In this document: in pieces, positions 31,851-45,300 of the stretch
How positions within the stretch are numbered: position 1 is the stretch's first letter
Layout of the letters: every line of letters starts with the position of its first letter
Assembly: GCA_003116995.1 (NCBI GenBank)
Contig: BDSL01000022.1
Coordinates: 372,001-436,000, forward strand
From: Yamagishiella unicocca
Lineage: Eukaryota > Chlorophyta > Chlorophyceae > Chlamydomonadales > Volvocaceae
Direction: 5' to 3'
Length of the DNA stretch: 64,000 nt
The notes under the pieces: model-generated
The model's database searches: none
What the model was told of the DNA's origin: nothing
What the model saw: only the letters and a program-made list of their open reading frames with translations
Translations under genes and position numbers: made by a program

Positions 31851-34800
31851 AGCAAGGAAGCCCGTGGAAACGACGGGGCGGGCCGGAAGGCGAGAGGTGC
31901 AGCGGGGTAGGGTCCAGCGGGGAAGTGGGTGCAGCAAAGGTGGAGGCGTGTGGGTCCGGAGACAAGCGCGCGAGGATGGGCGGACCCCACCTTTGTTGGC
32001 GATGTGATGTTTCGCACGGCGGCCGCGGGAGGCGGCGGGCGGGGGAGGGCGGAGTAGACGGAGCACGGAGAGGAGGAGGAAGGGGAAGAGGAGGAGGAGG
32101 AGGAGGAAGGGGAGGAGGAGGAGCAGGCGGAGGAGGAGGCGGCGAGCGTCTTGTGGGCACGGCGGGCTGGGGATTGGGACCGGGTCGGATGTACGGCAGG
32201 CGCTCGACGCGCCTTGCCCCGGCCCTACCCGGACCCCAGCTCGTGGGGGTATGGGCCCCGAGGCACCAGGGCTGCCGGAGGGTTTCGCTTTCCCTGGAGG
32301 CCTTCTCCGCACGGCATGGGCTGGCGTGACAAGGTTGTGCCGTACGTTCGCGTGCCGTACCTCTTAACTCCAGGAGAGGTCAGTGTGCGGCGTCAGAGGT
32401 TGACCGGCTCGATGATGTAACATAATGGGAGCCACGTCCACACCTCCCCGCCCCTTAATGGCCGGTCTTGGAACACCTTGGTCGCCAACCCTGACCGTCA
32501 TTTCCAGTCTTCGCCAGCAGCAGTTGATTAACGCGTTGATTGTAGTTTGACCAAAGTTTTAAGGGTTCGGCGTTGTCGCGAACATGTCTTTTTCCTGGTA
32601 ATTTCCTTGGTAGAGGATTGGCAATAATTGTTGCCTGCTGATATCAAGAGGCACCGACTACAAGGGTTGCCGACCAAACCCCCACCGATAACAATGTAAA
32701 CACCGCATACAAGACGTACAAAAGAGCCCAGCCTTAGCTTTGTCCCCCTGATATCTTGACGACTGCTGCCGGCCATCTGGCCACGGCAATTCCAGCACGA
32801 GGATTGAAGAGACTGGCCTACAGCACATGACGGAGCAACCTCACAGCTGTGTCCTATCCAGGCATCCAGCCGAAAACCACCTACCGCTCCAGAACACACC
32901 CTTGCACCGCTGTGCCACCCAGACACTCCGGAACCACTCACTGCCCAGCCGTGCTGCGCTGCTGACCGAAGCACAGCGCGCGCAGCCTCACCCTCCGGCA
33001 TGCATCTCAAAACTTCTGTTTTAAACGGTTTTTTCGGACATCCACGGGTTTCCCTCGAACCCTCCGGCGGCGGAGGGGCTGTCGGCCAAGGGCACACACC
33101 GGCCGGCGCCGGTCTTCCCCCTTTCCATCCCGCCTTCACGGGTGTCGGGCACCATCCATCCTCCCGCCCCTCTGACTCACGCTCGGGGACAGACAAACAC
33201 TGCAGGTGTGTGTCAGCCACCGAGTCAGCCAGGGGGTCAACCACAGCCTCGACAAAACTGGGCACGACTTCCTAAAGAGTCCTCGGCCTCGAGGTTTCTC
33301 ACCAGAGACGCTCCATCAACGTGCTTCCAGGGAATCTTTTCCCTCGCACCCTCCACCAGCGCCCGCACCTGCGGCTCTTGAGGCCGGGGGCCTTCACGGG
33401 CTGCTGCCGACGTGCGACTTCCCAGCTCCGGAACCGCCGCTACAGGTTTTAGCCCCCCCCCCCCGCGGTTTTTTCGGACATCCACGGGTTTCCCTCGACC
33501 CCCCCGCGGCTACAGCTGCGTGCCTTTCACTGCCGTTCTCAGTCCAGCTGCTTGTCAAGGTCTCCATGTCAGGTAGCTTTTGCAGCAGCAGCAGCCGGCC
33601 GGCCGGCCGGCAGAGAGGCCCAGCTGGTTTCAACGGACCTTTCCGGTGGCGAGACGAGGTTGCTGCCAGAGCTGAACTGAGTTGATGAGCGGAAGCTGCT
33701 TGAATCCGGAGGGCCTCCATGGCCGGACCTCAGCCCCGAGACCACATCAGCGACCGGAGCGAGTCCTCGCACGCCCTCAGCGCTGCTGCCCCCGCACCAT
33801 CGCCGCCCTGCCAGCGGCCGGCGGCGGCAAACTGGGCGGCGGCGGCGGCAAAGGGCGATGGTGGGTGCCGAGACAGCCGGGGCGACCACGGACGGGATGC
33901 GCGGGTGCGGTGGGAAAGCTGCGGCCTCCCGCACCTGAGCAGTATGGGACTATGGGTTTTGGGTTATGGGATGAACTGCCTTACATGTTACGATCGCCGG
34001 CTTCGCAACGAAGGACCCCTTGACCTTCCCCCCCCCCCGCACGCGTCCTCTCTGAGGCCGCGGCCGCCTCCATTTGATCCCCGTGAGCCTCCACACGTCC
34101 CTCCTCGAAGCCGCCGCTGCAACCAGTCCGCACAAAGCCACGACACCCCACTCCAGTGGCCAGAACGCCAATCCCCCCCCTGTGCGCAATTCACCCCAGC
34201 AACAATTCCAAGTCCCTTATTACCCCTGTACTCAGCCATCAGGATTTGCGGTCAGCAACGGCACCAAGCAGCGAGGGAAGCGCCTGTCACCGCCGCCGCG
34301 CCTCGCTCCCCCGCACAACGCTTCCAATACGAGTTGCCACAACGCCGCATGCGGAGTGCGATGTCGCGCACAGCGCGCCCCAGTGCGCCGGCGACGGAAA
34401 GCCACCTGCCGACACGCCGCCGCAGCCGCCTCGCTGTCAAGACTGCGCTGCAGCGCCCTTGCACCTTGGGTGCTGCCCAATTGAAACCCGCTCCCATGCA
34501 GCTTGGAAACCACACGTTCTCGCTTTTCCGACAAGCGAGTAGTTTTCGACGCCACCTGCCGCCACCAAGCCGTCGATGGCGCCGACGCCTCTCGACGGCC
34601 GCCGCAAAAGTAACCGAATTCTTTCCAATAACCCCCCTTCACACCAATCGTGCGTAAACGCAACGAGGACGCGCAGCATGGCAACGGCACACACACACAC
34701 GCGCGCGCACACAGGGCCGGGCCGGGCCGGGCCCTCGCATTTTCCACACCTTACCCACTTTACACGGACACACCGTTTCGAACCAAGCTCACGCACTGGC

Positions 34801-36362
34801 GGCTGCCTCGTTCGGGAGGGGTCTCCTATCGCCCTCCAACGCGCCCGGGGCCGCCTCACCCCACCAAGGAAACCTCCGTCGTCCACTGAACGCCAAGCCA
34901 GGGGCCCTTGCGCGGCGGCAACGGAAAGCCTCCGCTGTCACGACGTGTGGTGGTTGCGCGACCGTTGCCGCGCTTCGCCCTTACCCCCCCACCCTCACCC
35001 CCCAATCGAGCAGCGGCCACCACACGTCGTAAGGGCGGTGTTGCGTCGTAGGGGCCCTTAGGGTGTGAACCCTAGGGCGTGAGACCGCCTCGCGCCCGCC
35101 GGGCCCGCCCTCATTGAAACTCTACCACAGCGCGCGGCTTGCGGCCCATAGACCAGCAAGCAGTGCACAACCGGCCTGGCCGAAGTACTGTCTTCCACGA
35201 CAGCAGCGACGGACGAGCCCAAGCACCCAGCAATCAAGCGACCCGGCCGCAGGCGGGCGCACCCGCGGCCCACAGTCCCTGCACGCAGCGCCGTCAGCGC
35301 CTTCACCGACACACCGGCAGCGGCGCACCGTCACCGATACAGCGACACCAATGGAGCCTGTGCGGGCGCCGCCTAGCACCCAAGGCGTGCTGTCCGCCTT
35401 ACCCGCCCTTGCCTCCATTTTACACATGTACCGGTACACAGCTGAGGCCGAAACCCAGTTAGTCAGCGGCTGGGTGGCGAGCTGCCACCACTGCTGGCAA
35501 ACCACACCCTGACCGCCATGTCGCGGTTGTAGGGTGTTAGGGCCAAGTTTGAGTCTTGCAGGGTTGCCTTTCCGCAAACACCCCAGGGCATTTTCCATCC
35601 TCCCTCGCGTACGTCGCCCGGCCCAGTTGGTTATCATGAACAAAGCATGAACGCATATGCCTGGTGTTGTTCTTGTTCCCGACAACGCTAGGCAGCCCGC
35701 CCAAGGCGCACGCCACCAATACAACGCGCCCTTCCAGCCACAGCAACACCGATACTGCTGCACACCGCCAGGCAAGACCTGCACGGCAATTGTTCAACCC
35801 ATACCAGCCCTGTCACCAAAAGCTGCCCATCCCCCCGCCCACCACCATCACCCCTCCACACAATGAAAGGCAACAACAACACAGCCCTCGGGTGCTGGCT
35901 ACCACCCGCGGGTGCGTTACCTCCGGCGCCATAAATGTCGTCGACGCCCGCATCGCAGGGCGACAGCTCCGGAACCCGCAGTACGACGAGGCCTCCCGCA
36001 CGAGGCGACGAGAATGGTTTACCACACGCGCTGCACCTCCTCCGCCCTGGGACCCACCAGTCGCCCCCGTGGTGTGCTCCTCGTAACTAAAACACATGTA
36101 AGGGGTTATTGGCTCCCACGTCACCGTTGTTCTCACGTCACCGCCGAACAGGGTCGAGCGCACACCGTGAAGCTCCACAGGAGCCAAGCCATGGGCGCTT
36201 GCTGCTCCCCCTACAGGCCACGAGGCCCCAATCCGCGCGCCGCCCCCCAATCCAGCGCCCAGCGCCACCACCGCACAGGGTCCCCCCCCCCAGCGCTTGC
36301 AGCACTCATTCGCTGTTCGACGAGGACCCCCGGCAGCAGCCACTGGGACAGCCGCAGGGCGG
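31851..36362. other. Region between convergent TPS and SBP-box genes
   Basis: Holds the 3' flanks of two converging genes. I could not support a gene here. Open frames on both strands (for example around 33,720-34,650 plus and 35,120-35,780 minus) have no domain or splice pattern. Contents seen: AGG/GGA purine-rich low complexity at 32,050-32,145, family A repeat copies at 33,000 and 33,463, a CCGG run near 33,597, an (AC)n/(GC)n run near 34,690, and vestigial CCCTA-type motifs near 35,055-35,080. The part next to the SBP gene, about 35,410-36,362, is probably its 3' UTR. Confidence 0.5.
35420..35424 (-). terminator. Candidate polyadenylation signal of the SBP-box gene
   Basis: Minus-strand TGTAA (GTGTAAAATGG), about 940 nt downstream of the predicted SBP-box stop. 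The distance is long but within what algal genes use. It is tentative because the terminal exon is itself tentative. Confidence 0.3.
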
Positions 36363-39300
36363 CTAGGCCACCAGCACACGTGACAGCAGCTCCGATAGCG
36401 CCGCAAGCGGCGGCCTGCGGTGGTGCCAACGAGGACGGGTTGGTTGGGGTTGGTTGGGGTTGGTTAGGGAAGGGTTAAGGTTGGTTGGGTTTGGGTTGCA
36501 CGGGTGGGTGTCGCGTTTGGTTTCGTGAGTGATTAGAGGCGTGCGTTCCATGCAAATAGCGGGATGCGGGTGGGGTCGTCAGCGCGTCACGTGGGTGAGC
36601 CTGGAGGAGGGAGCAGGGGTGCAAGGACAACCCGTGTACGAAAGGACAACCGTTTAGAACCGACGTTTCGAGGGAGGCGCGAGGAGGGACGCGCCGGTCA
36701 CGCGGCTCCCCCCCCCAGCGCCGCACGCGCTCCTGACTGCCGCCGCCGCACCCACCTGGCCACCATATACGCCCGCAGGCGCAACACGGCCTCCCTCAGG
36801 GCCGCCAGCGCGGCAGCCGACAGCGCCGCCCCGCCCTGTAGCTGCCCCGGCCCCTGCCGCCGCAAGTCCACTGCCTTCCCCGGGCCCGGCATGCCCGCAC
36901 AGCCCTCGAGTCGCCCTTCGGCGCCACCGGCAGCATGCCCCACAGCGCCCCCGGCGCTGGCTCCGGAGCCGGCTCCGGAACCACCCGGGTTCCGGCTTGC
37001 GCCGCTGCCGCTGTCCACCCCGTCTGCCTGCAGCCGGTCGTTCGTCAGGTATCCGACCAGCGCCGCCAAGTCCGCGCCATCACCAGCCGCCGCCGCCGCC
37101 GGCCCCAGCCCTCCAGCCAGGGACAGCTCCCAGGCCTGCAGCCCTCCACCGCATCTGAGCTCCGTCCCGGCGGGCGGCCGTGCGGGATTCGCTGCAGCAC
37201 CTCCGGCCTCGCCCGACCCCGATCTCGACGGGGCCGGCGAGCCGGTGGCGGCAGCGCAGCCCGCCGCAACGTTTGTATCATTGGAGCTTTCGCTTCCCGA
37301 GATCCCGCTGCTGGTCCCGCTGCCTACAGCCGCGCCTAGGCCTGCGCTAGCCAGCGGCGGCGCCGCCGCGGCGGCGGCAACCAGCCTGGCCAGGGACTGG
37401 GCCCCGCCGCTACCGCCGCCGCTGCCGCTGATGCTCACCGACCCGGGCCGCTGGAGGGGCGACTGCAGGCAGAGCGCCACCTCTGAGCCGCACCTCGGAG
37501 ACATGTTGGTGCCCCAGGAGTCCTGGTACGCCGACTCCAGCGACTGGACGCTGTCCGGGTAGGATGCGTCGATGCTGTTGTGCCCCATCAGCCTGGGCCG
37601 CCCGGCGGCACCCTCCTCCACAGCCCCACCCTGCCCGCAGTCCCTGCCCGCACCGCCGCTGCTGCGTCCGCCCGCCGCCCGCGCGGCAAAGCCCGCAGCC
37701 GCTGCCCTGGAAGCCCTGCCCTCGTCGCTCTGGTCAGAGCCCGAACCGTCGCTCCCAGGAGCGGCTGCTGCTGCTGCTGCTGCCACGGCGGCTGCGGCGC
37801 CCTTTCCTCGGGCCGCCGGCCGCCGAGGCAAGTGCGCCAGCACCAGCCCCAAGTCCGCCACCAGGCTGCGCCAGGCCGCCTGCTGTCCCGCCGCCACCAG
37901 CTCCCGCCACACCGCCACCAGCTCGTCCCGCTGCGCGGCCGACTCCACCAGCAGCAACGGCCAGCAGCTTGCGACGGAGTGACCCACCATCGCCTCCAGC
38001 AGCACCAGGCCGGGGTCCCGCAGCAGCGGCAGCTGCAGCCGCAGCCGCTTCAAGCCCGGCTCGCCACGCGCCACCCCGCGCCCCTCGAACCCCGCCAGGG
38101 CCCGCCCAGCTGCAGAAGGGCGGCCCACGGCCGCTGCCTCCTCCTTCACCGCCGCCGCTGCTGCTGCCTCCGCCACCTCAGCGACAGCGTCAGCCGCAGC
38201 CGCCCTGACGGCATCCCGCACCGAGTGGTGCTGCGCCAGCGGCTGCTGCGCTGCGCGCATAGGGCTGCCCGTGTCGGGGCTCGGCCCCGCGCTGGCGCCG
38301 TACAGCCAGGCAAGCATGGCGCTGCCGCACCTCGTGGGGGCCACTGAGTCCGAGCAAGATGTCGGGCCAGACGGCACGCCAGACCCGCAGCCCGAGCCGT
38401 ACGGCATCCGGGGCAGCGGCAGCGGCAGCGGCTCACACGTGCGGCTGCCAGCGCCGTACAGCGACGCGTTGGAGCTGCCGCCGCCGCCGCCGCCGGTGAT
38501 GCCGGCGCTGAGCATGGTGCTAGCGCAGCTCCAGTCGCTGCGGGTGCTCGAGTGGTCTTGCAGCGGCGTGGTTGCGAGCGAGGCGGAGCTGCGGCCGCTC
38601 AGGCGCCGCGCCAGGACGTCCACGCCCCTGGCGGCGGCCGCGGCGGAGCGCTCGTCGAGAGCGGATCCCGCTGCGGCGAAAGCAGCTGCGGCGGCGGTGG
38701 CGCGAGCCGGCAGCGGCGGGGCTGGCGGCCGCTGCTGCTGCGGGCTGGCGCGGCGGGTGAGGCTCATGCAGCTGAGGGCTGCGGCCAGTCCAACCCTCTG
38801 TGGGCAGGTGGCCGGGTCCTCGGGGACGCTCCCGGTGCACAGCAACGCCACGGGAGGCGGCGGGCTGCCGCCCGCAGACCCTGACCGGTGCCCACGCGGC
38901 TGCTGTCCATGCGGCTGCTGTCCATGCGGCTGCTGTCCATGCGGCTGGTGGTGGTGGTGGTGGTGGTGCTGTAATACCCCGCCCGCCCGCGCGGCCAGCG
39001 GCTCAGGAGGACCCGACGGCTGCACCGATAGCTGCGTCGATGACTGCGCCGATAGCTGCTGCGGCGCCGTCAGAAAACAGGTGCGCAGGAAGCCGAACGC
39101 ATCTGCGTCGGCAAAGTACGCATGCCCTGGCGGCCCGCCGGGCTTGACCGGCCTCCCGCCCCCTTCCCGCGGCGCGCTTCTGCCATCCTCGCCCTCCCCG
39201 TCGTCCTCATCTGCGACCCCGAAGCTGAACGGGACGGGCGGCGGGCCGCCAGTCGCACAAGCCTCCGCCGCCACCCAAGGTGCTGTTGACGATTTGGCGC

Positions 39301-42300
39301 CGTCCGACCGGCGCTGCAAGCCAGCCGGGATTTGGGTCGGTGTCGGCGGGCCCAGGTCCTTCGGTCCGTGCGTGGTTGGCAGCGATTTCGCCAGCGGCTG
39401 GAACTCAAAGGCCTGGGCGTCCGCGACGGCTGCTGTCTGCATCAACCGGACGTGGTCGGACGCATCGAACAGGCCCTTGCCTGCCAGAGTCCGTGCCCGG
39501 GATTCCGGCGGGGGAGTGGGCGGCGGCGGGCAGCGGGGTTCGGTGCCCTGGCAGGCATCCGCGGTTGCGGCCGAGACGGACTCCGCTGCGCCCGCAGCGA
39601 CGACCGAAACCACGCCCAGGGAATGCGAGCCGCCCGCCATGCGGACGCCCAGTCGCAAGCAGTCCGGCCGCGTCTGGAGCTCCTCCGGGCCGTACACGAC
39701 GATATCGCTTGCCACGAAGCGGTCTGCGGAAGGCAGGGCAGGGTCGAGCGGGTGTGGGGCAGGGGTCGAGCGGGTGTGGGGCAGGGGTCGAGCGGGTGTG
39801 GGGCAGGGGTCGAGCGGGTGTGGGGCAGGGGTCGAGCGGGTGTGGGGCAGGGTCGAGCGGGTGTGGGGCAGGGTCGAGCGGGTGTGGGGCAGGGTCGAGC
39901 GGGTGTGGGGCAGGGTCGAGCGGGTGTGGGGCAGGGTCGAGCAGGTGTGGGGCAGGGGTCGAGCGGGTGTGGGGCAGGGTCGAGCGGGTGTGGGGCAGGG
40001 GTCGAGCGGGTGTGGGGCAGGGTCGAGCGGGTGTGGGGCAGGGTCCAGCGGGTGTGGGGCAGGGTCGAGCGGGTGTGGGGCAGGGTCGAGCGGGTGTGGA
40101 GGGATGGCTCCCCGCAACTCCACTCAGCATTCACGCCCGCTGCAACCGGCGTGCGTGGCGGGTAGAGAATTGAAGCCGTGAACTGACGAAGGAGGGGTGG
40201 TGCTTGCCGGGCACCGTCCATCCGGGCCGAGTCCGGCAAAGACCACCAAAACGAGTCGTCCCCCCCAACCAAGCCAGATACTATCCGCCAGCACATGACG
40301 GTGCCAACCGAACGCATATACCGCCCCAGCCGCCGCATGGCGGGCGCGGCTGGCAGCAGCGCAGGCGTCCTAAGGGACCTGCACGCGGTGCCCCTCCCTC
40401 CCTGCCATGTCTCTACCCCCTTTTCCTTTGCCCCCCTCTACCCCCTCTACCCCTTTTCCTCCGGCCCCCTCTACCCCCTTTTCCTCCCCCCCCTCTACCC
40501 CCTTTTCCTCCGCCCCCCTCTGCCCCCTTTCAGCCAGCTCAGCGCGCGGAGCCCTACCTGCCACGATGACGGGGGGTCCCGACTGCAGCAGCAGCAGGTC
40601 GGGCCAGGAGGCAGCGGCGGCCAAGCCGGCCTCACACAGCGCCTCGTCCCAGGAGAGCAGCTGGGGATCCGAGCCAGGCATGCACGACAGGACCTGCGAA
40701 CACGGCACCACGGCATCTAGCATATCCCGCTTGTCTAGCATATGCAGGCCACCAGGCCCCCAGGTACAAGCTGCTGGTCGGCGGGAACGACGTGGGACCC
40801 GACCCGCGAGAGCCTGGAGCACGACTAGGGCAACCAGCCAGCATCACTGAGCCATTGGGTGTCTGTTCCGCCACACCCCCTTCCTCCTGTCCTCCTCGCC
40901 CGCCCCCTCACGGCGCCGCCCTCAACGCAGGGTTCTCCAGCCAGGTGTTTCCGCTTCCTCCTTCGAATGAGTCGTCATCACACGGGTGCCCTCCCCGCCC
41001 CCTTACCGGGCCGCCCAGCAGCTGCAAGGTGACCCGCTCGCAGGGGTCGAAGACGTCGGCGCCCACGATACTGCGCAGCTGCTCCCTGGCCGCGGCCGCC
41101 GCCTCCGTCCTGACGTGCGCCGGCGTGTCGCGTGTCAGTGCCGGCAGGAAGAACAGCTGCTCGCACAGGCGCGAGGGGGGGCAGCTGTGCAGCACCTCCA
41201 CGAGCACCTCCACGCAGCCTGGCCAGTCAGGAGCGGTGGACGCGGCACCGGGACGTCATGTGGGTGCGGCGGGGGGAGTGGGCGGGCAGGAGCGGCGTCA
41301 TGTCAGCAGCGCGCGGGAGGCGGGGGAGCGGGTGCGGGCAAGGGGCAGTGAGCAGGGGTTGGGCCAGAGCACGGGAAGGGTTCGTACGAGCGACTGGGGG
41401 CCGCGTGTGGCGCCACACGTGCGGAGAGCAGAGCAGACACGTCGAGTGGAAGAGAGGAGGCATCAGGTGGAGGTCGCAAGAGCCGCCGGAGCGGTCACAT
41501 GGCGCCAGCTCGCGGCCGCTGCAAATGGCTTCCCTCCCCGAGCAACGCCACGAGCCTCAGGTCTGCTCGCAGCCACCAGTTCGCCGCCAGGCTGCCACCC
41601 ACCCGGCCCCCTCCCACCACGTGTTCAGCGCCGAGCCACGCCCCCTTGCTATGCAGCCGCTTCGCGGCCGCAGCAGGGCCCGCGGCTCCCTCCGCCCCCC
41701 TCCTTCGCGGCCGCACCGGAGGCCCGCCCCCCCCGCTCCTTCCGCCCCCCGCCCCGCCCCACTTTTCTCGCATCCACGGGTCCTCCACGAAACCCCGCCC
41801 CTTCCGCCCCCCCGCCCCACCTTCGCGGATGGTAGGCGGCAGGACGGTCGCGTCGCCTTGCCGCAGCGCGCCCTGGATCCTCTCCGCCATGTTGGCATGC
41901 AGGCTCTCGGCGCGCGCGTGGCTCAGCTTCACGGCCACGTGCGACAGGTGCCGCCCCTCGTCGTCGTACATCATGCCGTACTGGTCGTGCGGCGAGGCGA
42001 GCCCTGACGCATTGCCCGCCGCCACCTCACCCACCAGGTGGTAATCCGGACCGCCGACGTGCGTGCCCGCCCGCTCCTGCAGCTGCGCCCGCGCGCCGGC
42101 GCCGTACGGCTCGCCGCTCAGGCCCCCGCCGTTGCTGTAGCTCACCTTGCCCCCGCCAGCCTGCTGCCACGTCACCATGGGCGGCTGCTGCACCCCCGAC
42201 CTCCTGTCCGTCAGGGGGCCCTGCACGTCGAGCTGGCCATCCCCGATCGCATCGGCCTCGCGGCGGGTGAGGCTCAGCTGCCCTATGCTCGACATGTACT

Positions 42301-45300
42301 GCAGGCCGTCGGCGCCGCTGCTGTGCAGTTGCAACAGCATCTCGTCCGTAAGGCCCGACAAGGCCTGCCGCAGCGCGTCCTCGTTGTGCAAGAGGGCAGC
42401 GTCATCGGAGCGGTGCCCGAAGCCCCCCGGCCCCGCACCGCCCGCGGGGTGGTGGTGGTGCGCATCCGGGTAATGCGGGTAGTGCGGATAGTGCGAGTAG
42501 TGCGGGTGGGGGGCCTTCTGCTCGATCATCGCCGCCTCAGCATCGGCGCATTGCTGCTCCGCGCGCGCCGCATGGCTGGCCCTGACGCTGGGAGCGGCTG
42601 CTAATCGGACGCCGCCAAAGCCGCCACCGCCCGAGCCCTGGCCCTGCCCCAAGCCTCGATGCGACAAGCCGGTGCCGTGGGCTTGCGCCGCCATACTCTG
42701 CAACGTGGACCGAAAGAGCTCCTGGTCGTGCACCCCCCCAAGAGGGCCGCTGCCCAGGTGGCGACCCGGCGGATGCTGCTGCTGCTGCGCGCCCGCACTT
42801 GGCGCCGAAACCGGCACGTTCTGCGGTTGGGTGATCCGCGACGGCGGTTGATGCTGCTGCTGCTGCTGAGGCGGCGGCTGCGTGACGATCGCTGCGCCAC
42901 GGACATCCCCGCCGCTGATCGTCCAGTTGCCGTCGCCGATGGACGTAAAAGGCGCGCCTGCTGCCGCACCCGCTTGCCCGCCTCCGCCGGCTTGGTGCTG
43001 CGCCATATTGGCGGCGGCGCCGGCGGCGGCGTACGACGCCGCCAGGCCGGCGGCGACGCTGAGCCCCTCGCCTCGTGTCACCGCCCGAGGCATCACATAC
43101 TGGGCTGCCGTGCGTTGATGCTGCTGTGGCGGCGGCGGGTTGATTCGTTGGGCGGGGGCACCGGGACCAACAGCCGCAGCCCTCGCCCCTAGGGTGCTGC
43201 CACCACGCGGCTGCGGCTGCGGCGCCGTCCGCTGTTGGTAGGAGGCACCGGCAGCGGTGGCAGCCGCGCCGTAGTCCTGGTCGAGGTCCGCCGGGCACTG
43301 CAAGTGGAAGGCGCTGAAGTGGATGTCGGCGTCAAAGGAGGCCTGGAGCTGCTGCTGCTGCTGCTGCTCGTACAGCCGGTCGAATTGCGGTATACGCGTC
43401 GGTTGCTGCTGCTGCTGCAGCGCAGCATGGTATTGCTGCGACGGCGGCGCCGGCAGAGTCAGCTGTTGTTGCTGTTGTTGCTGCTGTTGTTGTTGCTGTA
43501 GTTGTTGTTGCTGTAGTTGTTGTTGCTGTAGTTGTTGCTGCTGTAGTTGTTGCTGCTGTAGTTGTTGCTGCTGTAGTTGTTGCTGCTGTAGTTGTTGCTG
43601 CTGTTGTTGTTGTTGTTGCTGTTGTTGCTGCTGTTGCTGCTGTTGTTGCTGTTGTTGTTGCTGACGAAACCCTCCTCCGGGGGGGCCCATAGTTGCAGTA
43701 GGTGGCGCCTGCAGAGCACGCCAGGGCTGGTACTGCTTGTCGTGCAGTCCGAAGTACGCGTGCATCTCATGCTTAAACGAATCGCTTTGGCAGATCTCCG
43801 GCGTACCGACATCAATCACATGCTGCAGCGCACGCTGGTTGTGCGCCAGCGGCGGCGGTAGTGGTGGCTGCTGCAGCAACGGCCCTCTCAAGAAGTCCAG
43901 CCCCATTTCAGGCAGTGACATGACATCGTCATAGTACCCGCCCCCAGCGGCCGCCTGCTTGTCCAGCTCCCGCTCCGCCTCTTCCGCGGCAGCCGCCGCC
44001 TCGGCGGCCGCGCGGGCGATTGCTGCCTCCGTCGTGACCATGTCCACCTCCTCACCGGCCATCCCCGCTTCATGCGTCTCCTCATCCGCCGTGTATACGG
44101 ACGTCCCCGCCGACATCCGCCGGCCCTGAACCGCCAGCTCCACCTCCCCCGGACCAAACAGCGCGATCTCGTCACCCGATTGCAGCAGCTGTCCCCCTGG
44201 GCCGTAGAACGGGCCGTGTGGGTACGGCCCCAGCTCCGAGGGAGTCCAGCCAGCCAGCGAGCCACCGCTGTCGGCTACAGCCCACAGAGCCTGCGGGACG
44301 GCGCCGTTGTAATGCTGGTGGGCCGCCATCTCGGCAGCCGCAGGGCATGCCGTCAGCGCAGCATGCTGCTCTGCGAAGGGCTGCTGGTGGGAGGGCGGCT
44401 GTGACCAAAGCTGCTGCTGCGGCGGCGGCGGCGGCGGCGGGCTGGGTCCTGCCAGCTGCAGTCCTTGTTGTCGCGGCAGCGGGAGCTGCGCGACGCCACC
44501 GTTGGGCGGCGCCGGCGGCGGCGCCGGCGGTCCCATCCCGGCGCCGTTCTGCAGGCGCCAGGCGGCGGCTGCGGGGCCGCCCCCGGGGCCGCTCGCAACG
44601 GCCAGGCCGTGCAGGCGCTCGGAGGCAAGCTTGGAGGGGGAAAGCGTGGGGGGGATTGCCGCGGCGGAGCGGCCGAGCCCCTGGCCCTGCAGGGGGAAGC
44701 CCAGTGCGGCGCCCTCCATGGAGCTCATGGTGGCGTCGTCCAGCTGCCCGGTCGACCTACCTCGCGGCCTGACTCCTGCAGGGCCTCCGGTGGGGGAGGG
44801 GCCGCCGCCCTGCTGGTTGACCAGGCCTTGGTAGGGCTGCCGCAGCTGGTGCAAGATTGCGGCGTTGACGGCGCCGCCGTTGCTGCTCGTTTCGAAGCCG
44901 CCACCCGCTGCGACGGCCAGCATCATGCCCGCGCCGCGCATGTCAAACCGCTCCTGCAGCGCCTGGCTGGCACTGGCGGTGGGCGGGCCGGTTCTTGCCG
45001 GGATGCAGTGCCAGGAGGCCCGCGGCGGGGCGTCAGGGGCCGCGGTGGGCGACCTGGGTAACTCCTGCTTCACGGGAGGGCGGGGGTGGGGTAAATCACA
45101 CGGCGGCGGGTGAGGCGGTACGACACAACCGGAAGGCGGTCATCATGTTCTAGTATTAGTTCTTGAAGTGCGCCCTTTGACGGATGTCCGTTATGGGGGG
45201 ACGCATGCTACTGGCGCGAGCCAGTACGACATGTAATAAATCGTAAATCGTAAATCGGCGGTCATCATGGGGGCAGGTGAAGGACATGGTGGAGTCACGC

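Noticed and set aside
33719..34657. 312-aa plus-strand open frame between TPS and SBP-box genes
   Set aside because: Low-complexity composition, overlapping equally long frames on the other strand, no domain and no splice support.
35122..36406. Minus-strand open frames of about 200 aa downstream of the SBP-box gene
   Set aside because: They fall in the probable SBP 3' UTR and show no conserved motif.
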